This document shows, in pieces, positions 13,116 through 21,498 of a stretch of 26,144 nucleotides of DNA. Source of the DNA: a virus. The position numbers were made by a program, and so were the translations under genes. Within the stretch, counting starts at the first letter, position 1, and every line of letters starts with the position of its first letter. The stretch is from IMG/VR virus record IMGVR_UViG_3300044615_000901, positions 1-26,144 of that record; one strand, 5' to 3'. The notes under the pieces are model-generated. The model had not been told where the DNA came from and did not search any database. It saw only the letters and a program-made list of their open reading frames with translations.

Positions 13116-14732
13116 ATGGCAGGTTTTTTAGAAAATCCACAAGGTAGTCCTATCTTCCAAAGAATTAGAGATTCGGTAAAGAATCTAAGTAACTTTGGGC
13201 TAAATTATGGCGACATGGTGGTTAAAAACTCACAAGCCATCGGACAAACAGAAGCAGCATTCCTCAAAAAAGGAATGATTGAAGATGAGACCATGCTATA
13301 TGCTTTGGCCAGACAAGATACAACCTCAAAGCAATATGTTTCTTATTTCGATAAGGACTACAAAGGAAAAAGAGATTATCTTAGAAAGTTTTCTTTGAAC
13401 CCGGAGATTGAATTTATCTTGGATGTAGTTAACGACGAAGCTATTTCTTACGATTCTCATAACTTTTTTGCATACCCAGCTTTTTTAAATCTCACCGGTC
13501 TGAAAGAGAAAGTAGTTGACAAGATCAATGAGAATTATAAGAAACTGTATGATATGTTTGGATTTACTGACGACATTAGTGCTTGGCAGTATTTCAGACA
13601 GTTTTTAGTGGATGGATATGTTGCCTTTGAAATTATCTACGACGACAAAGGTAAAAATATTATAGGATTCAAGGAGATTGATGCTATGACACTTATGCCT
13701 TCTGTAGAAAAACAGAAGGATGGTACTTATCTTAACGTTTGGTGGCAGTATTTTAAAGATCCGAGAAGAAAGAGAATGCTATATGATTCTCAGATTATTT
13801 ACATTTCTTACGCCAAAGGAAATACAGTTTCAAGAGTAAGTTATACAGAGAGACTTATTAGACCCTATAACGTTCTTAGAATCATAGAATACACTAGGGT
13901 AATTTGGTCGGTAATGAATGCTTCATTTAGAATGAAGATGACGGTACCGATTGGAACTAGATCCCAACAAAAAGGGATGCAAACCCTTGGAGAACTAATG
14001 AGCATCTATAAAGAAGACATTAGCTTAAATGACCAGAGTGGAGAACTTTTTGTTAACGGTGCACCAAAGATTCAATTCTTCAAGAATTATCTGATGCCTT
14101 CAGGAGTTAATGGTACTCCTACTATTGAACCTCTTAATAATGTTGGACCAAATTTAAATGATCCAGCTCCATTAGCATATTTCTTTGATAAACTCATCAA
14201 CGAATCAAAGGTTCCAAATTCAAGATTTACCGGACCTGATGGTGGAACCATGGGTAAATATGCAAATGCAGCAGAAGGTCTAGATAAGCAAGAAATTAGA
14301 TTTGCTAAGTTTATTAATAGACTTAGAACTGCATTCCAGGACGTTTTAATTAAACCTCTTTGGATCCAAATGTGTAAGGATTTCCCAGAACTGGAGAAAG
14401 ATTATATGTTTAAGAGCCAACTTGGCTTAGACTATGTTTCGGACAACCCATTCAAGAGGAACCAAGAGATGGAGATCATTCTAAAGAAGAAGGAATCCGT
14501 GGATAAATTGATTGGACTGACTGATGATACGGGAGGTGGATTCTTCTCGGTTCCTTATCTAGTTGAAAATTATTTAGGTCTTACATCGGATGATATAAAG
14601 GCAAATGCCGAGGCTAGAAAAAAAGCAGAGGAGAAGAAAAAAGAGGGTGGTGAAGCTTCAGCAGGATCCCCTCCATCTGGGGCAGCACCAGCAGCTCCGG
14701 CTCCATCTGAAACAGAGGCTCCACCAGCATAA
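13116..14732 (+). CDS. 20: Portal vertex protein gp20, copy 1
   Basis: A 538-aa protein of the T4 gp20 portal family, which forms the dodecameric ring through which DNA enters and leaves the head. Family landmarks include the N-terminal region leading to NPEIEFILDVVNDEAISYD (95-113), the FRQFLVDGYVAFEIIYD strand region, IIYISYAKGN followed by the ERLIRPYNVLRIIEYTRVIW helices, and the RFTGPDGG loop near 375. The C-terminus is Ala/Pro/Glu-rich and differs from copy 2. Both copies begin MAGFL and align along most of their length, with blocks such as GTRSQQKGMQTLGELM versus GTQSQQKAMQTLGQLM. The stop lies nine bases before copy 2. Confidence 0.92.
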   Translation: MAGFLENPQGSPIFQRIRDSVKNLSNFGLNYGDMVVKNSQAIGQTEAAFLKKGMIEDETMLYALARQDTTSKQYVSYFDKDYKGKRDYLRKFSLNPEIEFILDVVNDEAISYDSHNFFAYPAFLNLTGLKEKVVDKINENYKKLYDMFGFTDDISAWQYFRQFLVDGYVAFEIIYDDKGKNIIGFKEIDAMTLMPSVEKQKDGTYLNVWWQYFKDPRRKRMLYDSQIIYISYAKGNTVSRVSYTERLIRPYNVLRIIEYTRVIWSVMNASFRMKMTVPIGTRSQQKGMQTLGELMSIYKEDISLNDQSGELFVNGAPKIQFFKNYLMPSGVNGTPTIEPLNNVGPNLNDPAPLAYFFDKLINESKVPNSRFTGPDGGTMGKYANAAEGLDKQEIRFAKFINRLRTAFQDVLIKPLWIQMCKDFPELEKDYMFKSQLGLDYVSDNPFKRNQEMEIILKKKESVDKLIGLTDDTGGGFFSVPYLVENYLGLTSDDIKANAEARKKAEEKKKEGGEASAGSPPSGAAPAAPAPSETEAPPA

Positions 14733-14741
14733 AAAAGATAA

Positions 14742-16346
14742 ATGGCAGGATTTTTAGATTCAAACCCGCAGAATAGATTCGTTACCCAGCTCTACAAAAA
14801 TCTTAGTAGAATTGGTAAATTCGGAATGCAATACGAAGACATGGTTATTCGTAATTCCCAGACTATTGGGCAAACTGAATCCCAAATGTTCTCAGAAGAA
14901 GGTAACGGGTTCACAAACGATAGTGCTTTCTACTGGACTCTTGGATATCAAGATACTAGAATCAGAAAATACATTGCTTATTTTGACAAGGACTATCTAG
15001 GTAAAAGAGATTTCTTAAGAAAATTTGCACTAAATGGAGAGATTGATTTTATCCTGGAAACAATTTCTGATGAAGCTGTTAACTACGACGACAAGAACTT
15101 CTTCTGTCAGCCTTTGTTAAACAATATTGATCTGAAAGATAAGATTATCGATAAAGTTCACGAGAACTTTAAAACGATTTATATGCTGTATGCATTCCAA
15201 CAGAACAATTTAGCTTGGCAGTTATTCAAGCAATTTTTAATTGATGGATTCTTAGCTTTTGAAATTGTATATTCAACAGACGGAAAGAAGATAGTTGGAT
15301 TTAAAGAACTCGATCCAACCTCACTACAGCCGCATACAGAGAAAGCTCCTGACGGTTCTTTTGAACAGATCTGGATTCAATATCCTAAGGATACTCAGCT
15401 CTCTAGAAAGTTAAAGTCTGAGCAGATCATCTACATATCTTATGCAAAGGGTAATTCTATCTCTAGAGTTAGCTACGTTGAAAGACTGATTAGATCTTAC
15501 AACATCCTAAGAGTTATGGAGAACACCAGAGTTATCTGGAACGTGATGAATGCTTCTTATAGATTAAAGTTTGTAATTCCTGTTGGTACTCAATCTCAAC
15601 AAAAAGCAATGCAAACTCTTGGGCAGTTAATGTCTTCTTATAAAGAGGAAGTTTCTATCAACGACACTTCAGGAGAACTTCTAGTAAACGGAACTCCTAA
15701 GATTCAGTTCTACAAGAATTATTTATTCCCGGAGAAGGATGGACAATCCCCGCAGATTGATGTTTTGAATGCAAATGGACCAGATTTTAACGTAATGGAA
15801 AATGTTATCTATTTCTACAATAAATTGAAATTAGATTCTAAGATTCCATATGCTAGATTTGCTGGTAGAGGAGCATCCCCTGCCAACTATCAGATTTCAA
15901 TAGATCAGCTAGAAAGAGATGAGATTAGATTTGAAAAATTTCTAACCAGACTTAGATCTATCTTCCAGGAAATAGTAGTTAAGCCTCTCTATATTCAGAT
16001 GTGTTTGGATTTCCCCGAACTTTCTAAAGACAGAAGTTTTAAGGCTAATCTTGGTCTAGATTACTATAACGAAAATCAATTCCAAAAGCTTCTTGATCTG
16101 GCACATCTTACCAAAGCATCTGACTTTGTTACCACTCTAGGGGAAATAAAAATGAAAGTTGGTGAAGAAGAGAAACCTTATTTTGACAAGGATTTCTTGA
16201 TTAGAAGATTCGTTCCTCTTTCTAGAGACGAGTTCGACAAGAATAAAGTCTATAAAGAAGCAGAAGCTAAGGAAGCAGAAAAAGCTAAGAAGAAAGCGGA
16301 GAAAGAAGGAGGAAAAGAAGGTGAAAGCGAGAGCTTTACCTTATAA
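14742..16346 (+). CDS. 20: Portal vertex protein gp20, copy 2
   Basis: A 534-aa paralog of the preceding portal. It keeps the same core blocks: NGEIDFILETISDEAVNYD, FKQFLIDGFLAFEIVYS, IIYISYAKGNSISRVSYVER and DTSGELLVNGTPKIQFYKNY. It diverges in the N-terminal segment, in the loop equivalent to RFTGPDGG (here RFAGRGASP), and in the C-terminal third, which ends in a Lys/Glu-rich helix (AEAKEAEKAKKKAEKEGGKE). T4 has one portal gene. Here both copies look intact, with no stops and all core motifs, so both are likely expressed. They might make a mixed ring, or one might have taken a different role. Confidence 0.92.
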   Translation: MAGFLDSNPQNRFVTQLYKNLSRIGKFGMQYEDMVIRNSQTIGQTESQMFSEEGNGFTNDSAFYWTLGYQDTRIRKYIAYFDKDYLGKRDFLRKFALNGEIDFILETISDEAVNYDDKNFFCQPLLNNIDLKDKIIDKVHENFKTIYMLYAFQQNNLAWQLFKQFLIDGFLAFEIVYSTDGKKIVGFKELDPTSLQPHTEKAPDGSFEQIWIQYPKDTQLSRKLKSEQIIYISYAKGNSISRVSYVERLIRSYNILRVMENTRVIWNVMNASYRLKFVIPVGTQSQQKAMQTLGQLMSSYKEEVSINDTSGELLVNGTPKIQFYKNYLFPEKDGQSPQIDVLNANGPDFNVMENVIYFYNKLKLDSKIPYARFAGRGASPANYQISIDQLERDEIRFEKFLTRLRSIFQEIVVKPLYIQMCLDFPELSKDRSFKANLGLDYYNENQFQKLLDLAHLTKASDFVTTLGEIKMKVGEEEKPYFDKDFLIRRFVPLSRDEFDKNKVYKEAEAKEAEKAKKKAEKEGGKEGESESFTL

Positions 16347-16350
16347 TTGA

Positions 16351-16362
16351 GACCGTATATTC
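16351..16362 (+). promoter_or_regulatory. CCGTATATT-type promoter motif before the DNA ligase gene
   Basis: GACCGTATATTC in the 37-base gap between portal copy 2 and the ligase gene, 33 bases upstream of the ATG. It is identical over 12 bases to the motif at 23482 and marks the change from structural to replication genes. Confidence 0.55.
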
Positions 16363-16383
16363 ATGTAGATAATAATAATCTAT

Positions 16384-17730
16384 ATGAAGAAAGAATTAGC
16401 AGTCCTCTTAGAAATTGAGCTTTTAACCGGTAACGGATCCCAAAAAGAAAAACAAAGACTTATTTCGGAAAATCTATCCGAAGAAATGCTATACATCATA
16501 GATGTTTGCTTTAACCCATTTATTACAACAAAACTCCATAAGCTGGAAATGGAAAAAACCAGGGGGATCATTCCTTCTCCTTCATTTCCGGGATTTCAGG
16601 TTTTCAAAGATCTAATAGAAGATCTCAAAAAGGCACCTGCTGCAAACGATGCTTTGAGACAGAGAGCTAATTTTTTAATTAACTCGGTAATTGACGAGGA
16701 TCCTAAAATGGATCTTGCTCTTAGAGATATTCTGATGAAGATTCTAACTAAGAGAATGAACATTGGAATTGGTGCTAAGCTAATTAATAAAGCAGTTGGA
16801 AGAGAGTTAATCCCCGATCCTTCTGTAATGTTGGCTTCAGATGATCAGAAAGAAGTTGCTGTGTGGAAAAAGATCTACTGCGAAGAAAAGTATGACGGGG
16901 TTCGAGTAATTGCGGTTGGAGACAGAGAAACTGGATTTCAGTTCTACACCCGGGCTTTTAATGAGCTAGACAAGGCTAAACTTTCTAGAATTGAATCTGA
17001 ATTAGTTAAAATGCTTGATTCCGTCAATGTAAATTCACATGTCTTCTTTGACGGAGAACTTACTGACCTTAACAGAAAATCAGTTTCCGGGAAAGTAACC
17101 CAGATCCTTAAGGGAACTGCCCCAAACGACATTGATAAGGAATTTATCTTTAATGTTTTTGATATTGAAAAATCTGATGTTCTAAAGACAGGAAAAGGGG
17201 ATACCACCTTTATTAAAAGAAGACAAGAACTCCAACTTCTAACCTCATTCTTATCGGAGGAAAGTCCGGTAAAATTAGCTCGACAATGGGTTGTAGAATC
17301 GATGGAAGAAACCCAAGAAATCTATAAGTTGATAGTTTCAATGGGAGGTGAAGGGGTAATTCTAAAACCGGAAGATCACGTTTATGAGTGCAAGAGAAGT
17401 AGAAACTGGGTGAAGCTAAAACAGATCCAAGACTGTGATCTGGAAATCACTGGATGGTTTCCGGGAGAAGGAAAGAGAGAAGGTTTCATTGGTGGATTCA
17501 TCTGTAAAGATGCTAGCGGAACTCTGGAAGTTAGAATTGGATCCGGATTTACTGACAAGGATCTTCAGGAGTTAAGCCAGAACCCAGATTCCTTGATTGG
17601 AAAGATTGCAGCCATCCAATACAATGAGCCCATCACAGATAAATTTGGTGGGAGAAGTTTATTCTTACCCCGCTTCATAGAGATCCGAAACGATAAAGAT
17701 CAAGCGGATGATATGACTAAGATGTTTTAA
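16384..17730 (+). CDS. 30: ATP-dependent DNA ligase (gp30-like)
   Basis: Seals nicks in duplex DNA during replication and repair. The 448-aa protein has a helical DNA-binding N-terminus (1-150) and an adenylation domain with motif I EEKYDG (167-172, nucleophile Lys169). Motif III is in FFDGEL (221-226), motif IV EGVILK (323-328) and motif V WVKLK (342-346). A C-terminal OB-fold domain follows. The order and length (T4 gp30 is 487 aa) fit the phage gp30 family. All key lysines are present, so it should be active. A CCGTATATT motif precedes it, and the clamp loader gene follows 43 bases downstream. Confidence 0.95.
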   Translation: MKKELAVLLEIELLTGNGSQKEKQRLISENLSEEMLYIIDVCFNPFITTKLHKLEMEKTRGIIPSPSFPGFQVFKDLIEDLKKAPAANDALRQRANFLINSVIDEDPKMDLALRDILMKILTKRMNIGIGAKLINKAVGRELIPDPSVMLASDDQKEVAVWKKIYCEEKYDGVRVIAVGDRETGFQFYTRAFNELDKAKLSRIESELVKMLDSVNVNSHVFFDGELTDLNRKSVSGKVTQILKGTAPNDIDKEFIFNVFDIEKSDVLKTGKGDTTFIKRRQELQLLTSFLSEESPVKLARQWVVESMEETQEIYKLIVSMGGEGVILKPEDHVYECKRSRNWVKLKQIQDCDLEITGWFPGEGKREGFIGGFICKDASGTLEVRIGSGFTDKDLQELSQNPDSLIGKIAAIQYNEPITDKFGGRSLFLPRFIEIRNDKDQADDMTKMF

Positions 17731-17773
17731 AAATCAGAAACTAACGATCCCCAGACCACTATAATTAACATCT

Positions 17774-18721
17774 ATGATCCAAGATCTATTAACAGAAAAA
17801 TTAAGACCAAAAGAAATAAGACATATGATTCTCCCACCGAGAATTCGTGTCCTATTTGAAGACAAAGGGCTAAACCAAAACGTTCTTTTGGCAGGTTCAC
17901 CAGGATGCGGAAAGACAACTCTTGCAAAGATTCTAGCAAAAGACCTTCCCCATATGTTCATCAACGTGTCCGACGAAAGCTCGGTGGATACTATTCGAAA
18001 CAAGATCAATGACTTTTGTTCTAATATTTCCGTATTGGATGGAAAATCCTCTAAGAAGGTAGTCATTTTAGACGAGTTTGACGGAGCTTCGGATCAGTTC
18101 TATAAAGCACTAAGGGGAACGATCGAAAAGTTCGCAGGCAACACGAGATTCGTTGCTACGTGCAATTACATCAACAAGGTTCCAGATGCAATCCAAAGTA
18201 GATTTGAAGTCATTAACTTTGATCCTTCTACCTCAGAAGAGGAGGAAATGATTAAAGAGGAATGGAGATCTAGAGTAAGATTAATTCTAGGAAAACTCGG
18301 AATCTCTATCGACGATGATTCCTTGACTGCATTTGAAAAGTCTTATTTTCCTGATTTTAGATCTGCTTTAAATAGAATCCAATCTTGGTCTATCGAAGGA
18401 GTGACTCAACTAGATCTTGCTAAGGTCAAAGAAGCAAATTGGTCTTATGAGGATCTTTATAAGATGATAATGACTTCTAAGGATCCAGTGAACAACTATC
18501 AAGTTCTTGTCGGACAATATTCTACTAAAGTAGACGACGTTATGACTTCTCTCGGAGGGGAATTCATCGATTGGATAGTAAAGAATCATCCAGACAAGGC
18601 TAAGATTATTCCTGCTACCATTGTATTGGTTGCATCTCACCAAGCTCAAAGAACTGCAGTGATTGACCCAGTGGTCTCTCTCCTTTCTTTATTTTTCCAA
18701 ATCCAAAAACTAATTGACTAA
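17774..18721 (+). CDS. 44: Sliding-clamp loader large subunit (gp44-like AAA+ ATPase)
   Basis: Opens and loads the gp45 clamp onto primed DNA. The 315-aa protein has Walker A GSPGCGKT (41-48), Walker B VVILDEFD (96-103), a sensor-1 TCN (129-131) and a QSRF segment (141-144) in the position of the SRC arginine finger. A C-terminal helical collar domain follows. Length equals T4 gp44 (319 aa). The short N-terminus LLTEKLRPKEIRHMILPP is typical. The clamp is also needed for gp55-dependent late transcription in T4. The gene overlaps the next by one base (TAATG). Unlike in T4, the small subunit gene is not adjacent. Confidence 0.93.
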   Translation: MIQDLLTEKLRPKEIRHMILPPRIRVLFEDKGLNQNVLLAGSPGCGKTTLAKILAKDLPHMFINVSDESSVDTIRNKINDFCSNISVLDGKSSKKVVILDEFDGASDQFYKALRGTIEKFAGNTRFVATCNYINKVPDAIQSRFEVINFDPSTSEEEEMIKEEWRSRVRLILGKLGISIDDDSLTAFEKSYFPDFRSALNRIQSWSIEGVTQLDLAKVKEANWSYEDLYKMIMTSKDPVNNYQVLVGQYSTKVDDVMTSLGGEFIDWIVKNHPDKAKIIPATIVLVASHQAQRTAVIDPVVSLLSLFFQIQKLID

Positions 18722-19062
18722 TGGAACTGCTACCAGAAAGAATAAAAAGAAAAGATTTTATCTATGAACTAGAAAAAAGAGGGGAGAAAGCCCTTATTTA
18801 CAGGCAAATAGACGACGAAGACAATATTCTGATCGCTTATGAAGTGTTCAAAATTAAAGTAGATCAGCCAAAATTAGTCTTTGGAATTCAGCTCAATGAG
18901 AGAGAAGTTTTCCCGGCTAACGAGGACTTTGGAAAATGGGCCTGGTCTTGCCCTACCAAGGAAAGAGCTGAACAGAGATTCGAATATTTGGAATCATTAG
19001 TTGATGAAACCCAAGCAGAGGAAACTTTAGAATCTTCTTCGGAGGGGGAAAATGATGAATAA
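18721..19062 (+). CDS. Small phage protein of unknown function in the clamp loader operon
   Basis: A 113-aa protein starting MELLPERIKRKDFIYELEKR. It has a compact alpha/beta domain at residues 1-95 with YEVFKIKV and a PANEDFGKWAWSC block, and an acidic Glu/Ser tail. It does not look like gp62. Similar EDFGKWAWSC-type proteins occur in other large phages to my recollection, but no function is known to me. It is coupled to gp44 through TAATG and overlaps the next gene by 11 bases. Confidence 0.75.
   Translation: MELLPERIKRKDFIYELEKRGEKALIYRQIDDEDNILIAYEVFKIKVDQPKLVFGIQLNEREVFPANEDFGKWAWSCPTKERAEQRFEYLESLVDETQAEETLESSSEGENDE
19041..19048 (+). promoter_or_regulatory. Unusually strong Shine-Dalgarno GGAGGGGG
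   Basis: This purine run ends just before the tandem ATGATG at 19052-19057. It is one of very few clear Shine-Dalgarno matches in a window where most starts have only A-rich leaders. It also encodes the acidic tail of the upstream protein, so it may be partly coincidental. Confidence 0.45.
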
Positions 19063-19399
19063 GACAGCACTACTGTCTGTCTTATTGATTATATTAGGAC
19101 AAGCTGGAGCTTGGTTTCAACAATTTGCTCAGGCTAGGTTTGAATGGATGAGAAGCAATCTTTGGGTTAATGTTTTAGTCTTTGGTTCTTTCGTTTCCTT
19201 CGCTTTTGTCTTTGCAGCAAAATATGGGATAGATTCCTTTGGAAGTGCATGGTCTTATAGACTAATCCAATTTTCTGTCGGAATATTTGTTTTTACATAT
19301 CTAACCCACACTCTCTTAGGAGAGAGCATTTCAGTCAAGAATGGAATTTGTATAGGCCTATCCATTCTGATTATTTTAATTCAGGCCTTTTGGAAGTAA
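19052..19399 (+). CDS. Small multi-pass membrane protein
   Basis: A 115-aa hydrophobic protein with four predicted membrane helices at about 5-25, 36-55, 66-88 and 95-113, separated by short loops. It resembles small four-helix membrane proteins, but I see no transporter signature (for example no conserved membrane Glu near the start). Either ATG of ATGATG at 19052 could serve. The strong GGAGG upstream fits both. It sits inside the replication cluster, overlapping the upstream gene by 11 bases and leaving five bases before the kinase gene. Function unknown. Confidence 0.72.
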   Translation: MMNKTALLSVLLIILGQAGAWFQQFAQARFEWMRSNLWVNVLVFGSFVSFAFVFAAKYGIDSFGSAWSYRLIQFSVGIFVFTYLTHTLLGESISVKNGICIGLSILIILIQAFWK

Positions 19400-19404
19400 A
19401 AAAA

Positions 19405-19926
19405 ATGAAAAAAAGATTAATTATAGTAGGAAAAGGTGGATCTGGGAAAGATCACCTCAGAAAAATCCTAGTAGAAAGAGGATTTAAATACTGCGTATCT
19501 CACACTACCAGACCAATAAGAGAGGGAGAACAAAACGGGAAAGACTATTGGTTCATCAAAGGTTCTGAGCTTACGTCTATGGCGGACAAGTTTTATGAAG
19601 CTGTCTTTTTCAATGACTGGTTTTATGGAACTTCGATAGATGAGTTTAATAGGTCAAATCTTTTTATTATGACCCCAGGAGGGATAGCAAAACTCAGCAA
19701 GTCGGATAGGGAAGAATCTACGATAGTCTACCTAAACATCGATGAAGAAACTAGAAAAACTAGGCTTGCTGCAAGAAGAGATGCAGATGATGTCAAAAGA
19801 AGACTTGATGCAGACTATGCAGATTTCTTAGATTTTAAAGACTTTGACTATGAGATAAAAGATCCAAATTTTAAGGACATTGGTGACATTGGGAACGTAT
19901 ATTTTTATATAAGAAAAAATGATTAA
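19405..19926 (+). CDS. Guanylate-kinase-like nucleoside monophosphate kinase
   Basis: A 173-aa P-loop kinase predicted to phosphorylate GMP/dGMP-type nucleotides. The P-loop is VGKGGSGKDHL (8-18). The GMP-binding region SHTTRPIREGEQNGKDYWFI (32-51) closely follows the guanylate kinase pattern S-TTR-R-GE-G-DY-F. It is a guanylate kinase fold rather than the T4 gp1 dNMP kinase type. The start at 19405 gives the expected MKKRLIIVGKGGSGKD beginning. A longer frame from 19348 would add 19 residues overlapping the upstream gene. It overlaps the RNase H gene by eight bases. Confidence 0.85.
   Translation: MKKRLIIVGKGGSGKDHLRKILVERGFKYCVSHTTRPIREGEQNGKDYWFIKGSELTSMADKFYEAVFFNDWFYGTSIDEFNRSNLFIMTPGGIAKLSKSDREESTIVYLNIDEETRKTRLAARRDADDVKRRLDADYADFLDFKDFDYEIKDPNFKDIGDIGNVYFYIRKND
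19894..19906 (+). promoter_or_regulatory. Weak CCGTATATT-like motif before the RNase H gene
   Basis: AACGTATATTTTT, inside the end of the kinase gene and about 24 bases before the RNase H ATG, shares CGTATATT with the three intergenic motifs but lacks the GACC part. It may only be codon sequence. Confidence 0.22.
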
Positions 19927-21055
19927 TATACTTGTAGACGGAAACTATATTTTCCACAAGACCTTTGGGGTCTTTGGTGGATTTGGATTGAAAGATCCTT
20001 CTAAAGTTCTCGGGACATCCGGAGAACAGGCAATGTTCATCCGTAAGGTTGCTACGGACTTGTGTGCTGGACTTAAACTACTTCCCCAAGGTGGTAGATT
20101 GGTCTTCACCTCCGATAGCAGATCCTGGAGAAAAGACGTTGAAATCGAAGATGGTGGTTATAAGTCTAATCGTGTGAAAGATGAAACTGTAGACTGGACA
20201 ATCTTCTTTGACCTAATGACCGAGTTTGGGCATCAGTTGGAGAACCAGGGATTTGTCTTCTCGAAGGTAAAAGGTGCGGAGGGTGATGACCTTCTTTATT
20301 ACTGGTCAGACTACTTTAACTCTATCGGAGAGAATTGTATTATCATCAGTGGTGATAAAGATATGCACCAGCTTGCTCGTCATAACGACAGAGGTTGGAC
20401 AGTTATCTGGAACAATAACTCAAAGAATAACGTTCTAGCAGTTCCTCCAGGATGGGAAGATAACTGGGTTAATAAAACAGAATCTGTTTCTATCTTCGAT
20501 ATGACTGCTGCAATCTCTCCAGATAAAGAGAAGATCAAGGAGTTTCTAAAGAAGGTAACAGTAGAAGAAGTAAGAAGAAGAGACTTTGTCTTTAACAAGA
20601 TGTTAACTGGTGATAAAGGTGATGCAGTCCCTGGGGTTTGGTACGTTCAAGCACCAAACGGAAAGTTCAATGGTATTTCCCCCAAGAAAGCAGAACAAAT
20701 TTTAGAGTCTCTAAATCAGTCAGAATGGAAAGATTCTAGATTTGTAGACATGTTACAGGATCAAAACTTTCTTTCTTGGGTTTCTGGATTTATCCTTAGA
20801 ATTCTAAAGGATGTAGACAATAAAGAGAACAGAGACAAAGTAGCTAAGAATCTCTTGAGAAACTACACTCTAATGTGGCTAGATAGAAGTGTAATGCCAG
20901 AGTTTGTTATTTCAAACTGTGACGGTGAAGTTGCTAGAGGAATCGAAATTCCTAAGAAAAACATCACTATAGATAGAGTGAAGATATTGGAAGGAACTTC
21001 CTGGGCTACAACCCAATCTGTTCCTAAGGCTTTTGATCCCTTTGCTAACTTTTAA
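19919..21055 (+). CDS. rnh: T4 RNase H-like 5'-3' exonuclease (FEN family)
   Basis: Removes RNA primers from lagging-strand fragments, acting with the ligase encoded nearby. The 378-aa protein has the FEN/PIN-type acidic site: ILVDGNY (4-10, Asp7), GAEGDD (119-124) and SGDKDMHQL (144-152). MLTGDKGDAVPG (228-239) leads into a helix-hairpin-helix type segment (GISPKKAEQIL). It is longer than T4 RNase H (305 aa), with extra sequence between the second and third acidic clusters. The next gene starts in its TAATG stop. The early SNRVKD stretch (83-88) fits the basic arch region. Confidence 0.88.
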   Translation: MINILVDGNYIFHKTFGVFGGFGLKDPSKVLGTSGEQAMFIRKVATDLCAGLKLLPQGGRLVFTSDSRSWRKDVEIEDGGYKSNRVKDETVDWTIFFDLMTEFGHQLENQGFVFSKVKGAEGDDLLYYWSDYFNSIGENCIIISGDKDMHQLARHNDRGWTVIWNNNSKNNVLAVPPGWEDNWVNKTESVSIFDMTAAISPDKEKIKEFLKKVTVEEVRRRDFVFNKMLTGDKGDAVPGVWYVQAPNGKFNGISPKKAEQILESLNQSEWKDSRFVDMLQDQNFLSWVSGFILRILKDVDNKENRDKVAKNLLRNYTLMWLDRSVMPEFVISNCDGEVARGIEIPKKNITIDRVKILEGTSWATTQSVPKAFDPFANF

Positions 21056-21483
21056 TGGAACTATTCGACGTTATAAAAACAATCTTCAAAAAGAAGAAGG
21101 ACTGGGAAGAGGTAGGGAAGAACGATAAAGTTCGAAACTTCTTTATGATTAACCGAATCATGTCCATCCAATGGCCAATCCAAGCTAACCAATTTAATCA
21201 CACTAAGATATCCCCGGCACCCGTAGTAGATTGGTGGCACGGGACAATGTCTAATTACTATTCTAAGTCTCCTGGATGGATTTTCACCAAGACTAAAAAG
21301 AAAGAAGGTAAGGAAGATAAGAAGATAGACTTTTCTGACTATGAGGACGCAGAAGCTTTTGTGATGAAGAGATTTGAAGTGTCAAAGAGAGAAATATCAG
21401 ACCTAAAAAAGTTCTATCCCCAGAAGTATGAGTCTTGGATTAAAGAAATTTCAGTTCAACTAAAGTCTATAGAGAAAGACTGA
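21055..21483 (+). CDS. 62: Probable clamp loader small subunit (gp62-like)
   Basis: A 142-aa protein whose N-terminus ELFDVIKTIFKKKKDWEEVG leads to FFMINRIMSIQ (29-39). It has an AN-x-x-N helix and a Trp-rich middle, then a helical basic C-terminus (VMKRFEVSKREISDLKKFY). The FxFL-x-x-I...FMINR-S...AN-x-N pattern matches gp62-type proteins of T4-like cyanophages as I recall them. Gp62 forms the loader with four gp44 copies. The gene is 2.3 kb from gp44 here, with other genes between, though probably in the same transcript. Similarity is patchy, so the name is moderately supported. Confidence 0.58.
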   Translation: MELFDVIKTIFKKKKDWEEVGKNDKVRNFFMINRIMSIQWPIQANQFNHTKISPAPVVDWWHGTMSNYYSKSPGWIFTKTKKKEGKEDKKIDFSDYEDAEAFVMKRFEVSKREISDLKKFYPQKYESWIKEISVQLKSIEKD

Positions 21484-21485
21484 GC

Positions 21486-21495
21486 AATATATAAA
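21486..21495 (+). promoter_or_regulatory. Late-type motif AATATATAAA
   Basis: gagcAATATATAAAGAAATG occupies the whole 15-base gap before the 21499 gene. It shares ATATATAAAGAAA with the promoter at 296. The start codon would lie close to the transcription start, giving an almost leaderless mRNA. Confidence 0.38.
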
Positions 21496-21498
21496 GAA

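Noticed and set aside
19348-19404. Upstream ATG for the guanylate-kinase-like gene
   Set aside because: It lies within the membrane protein gene and adds 19 residues before the P-loop strand. The ATG at 19405 follows that gene's stop and matches the family start.
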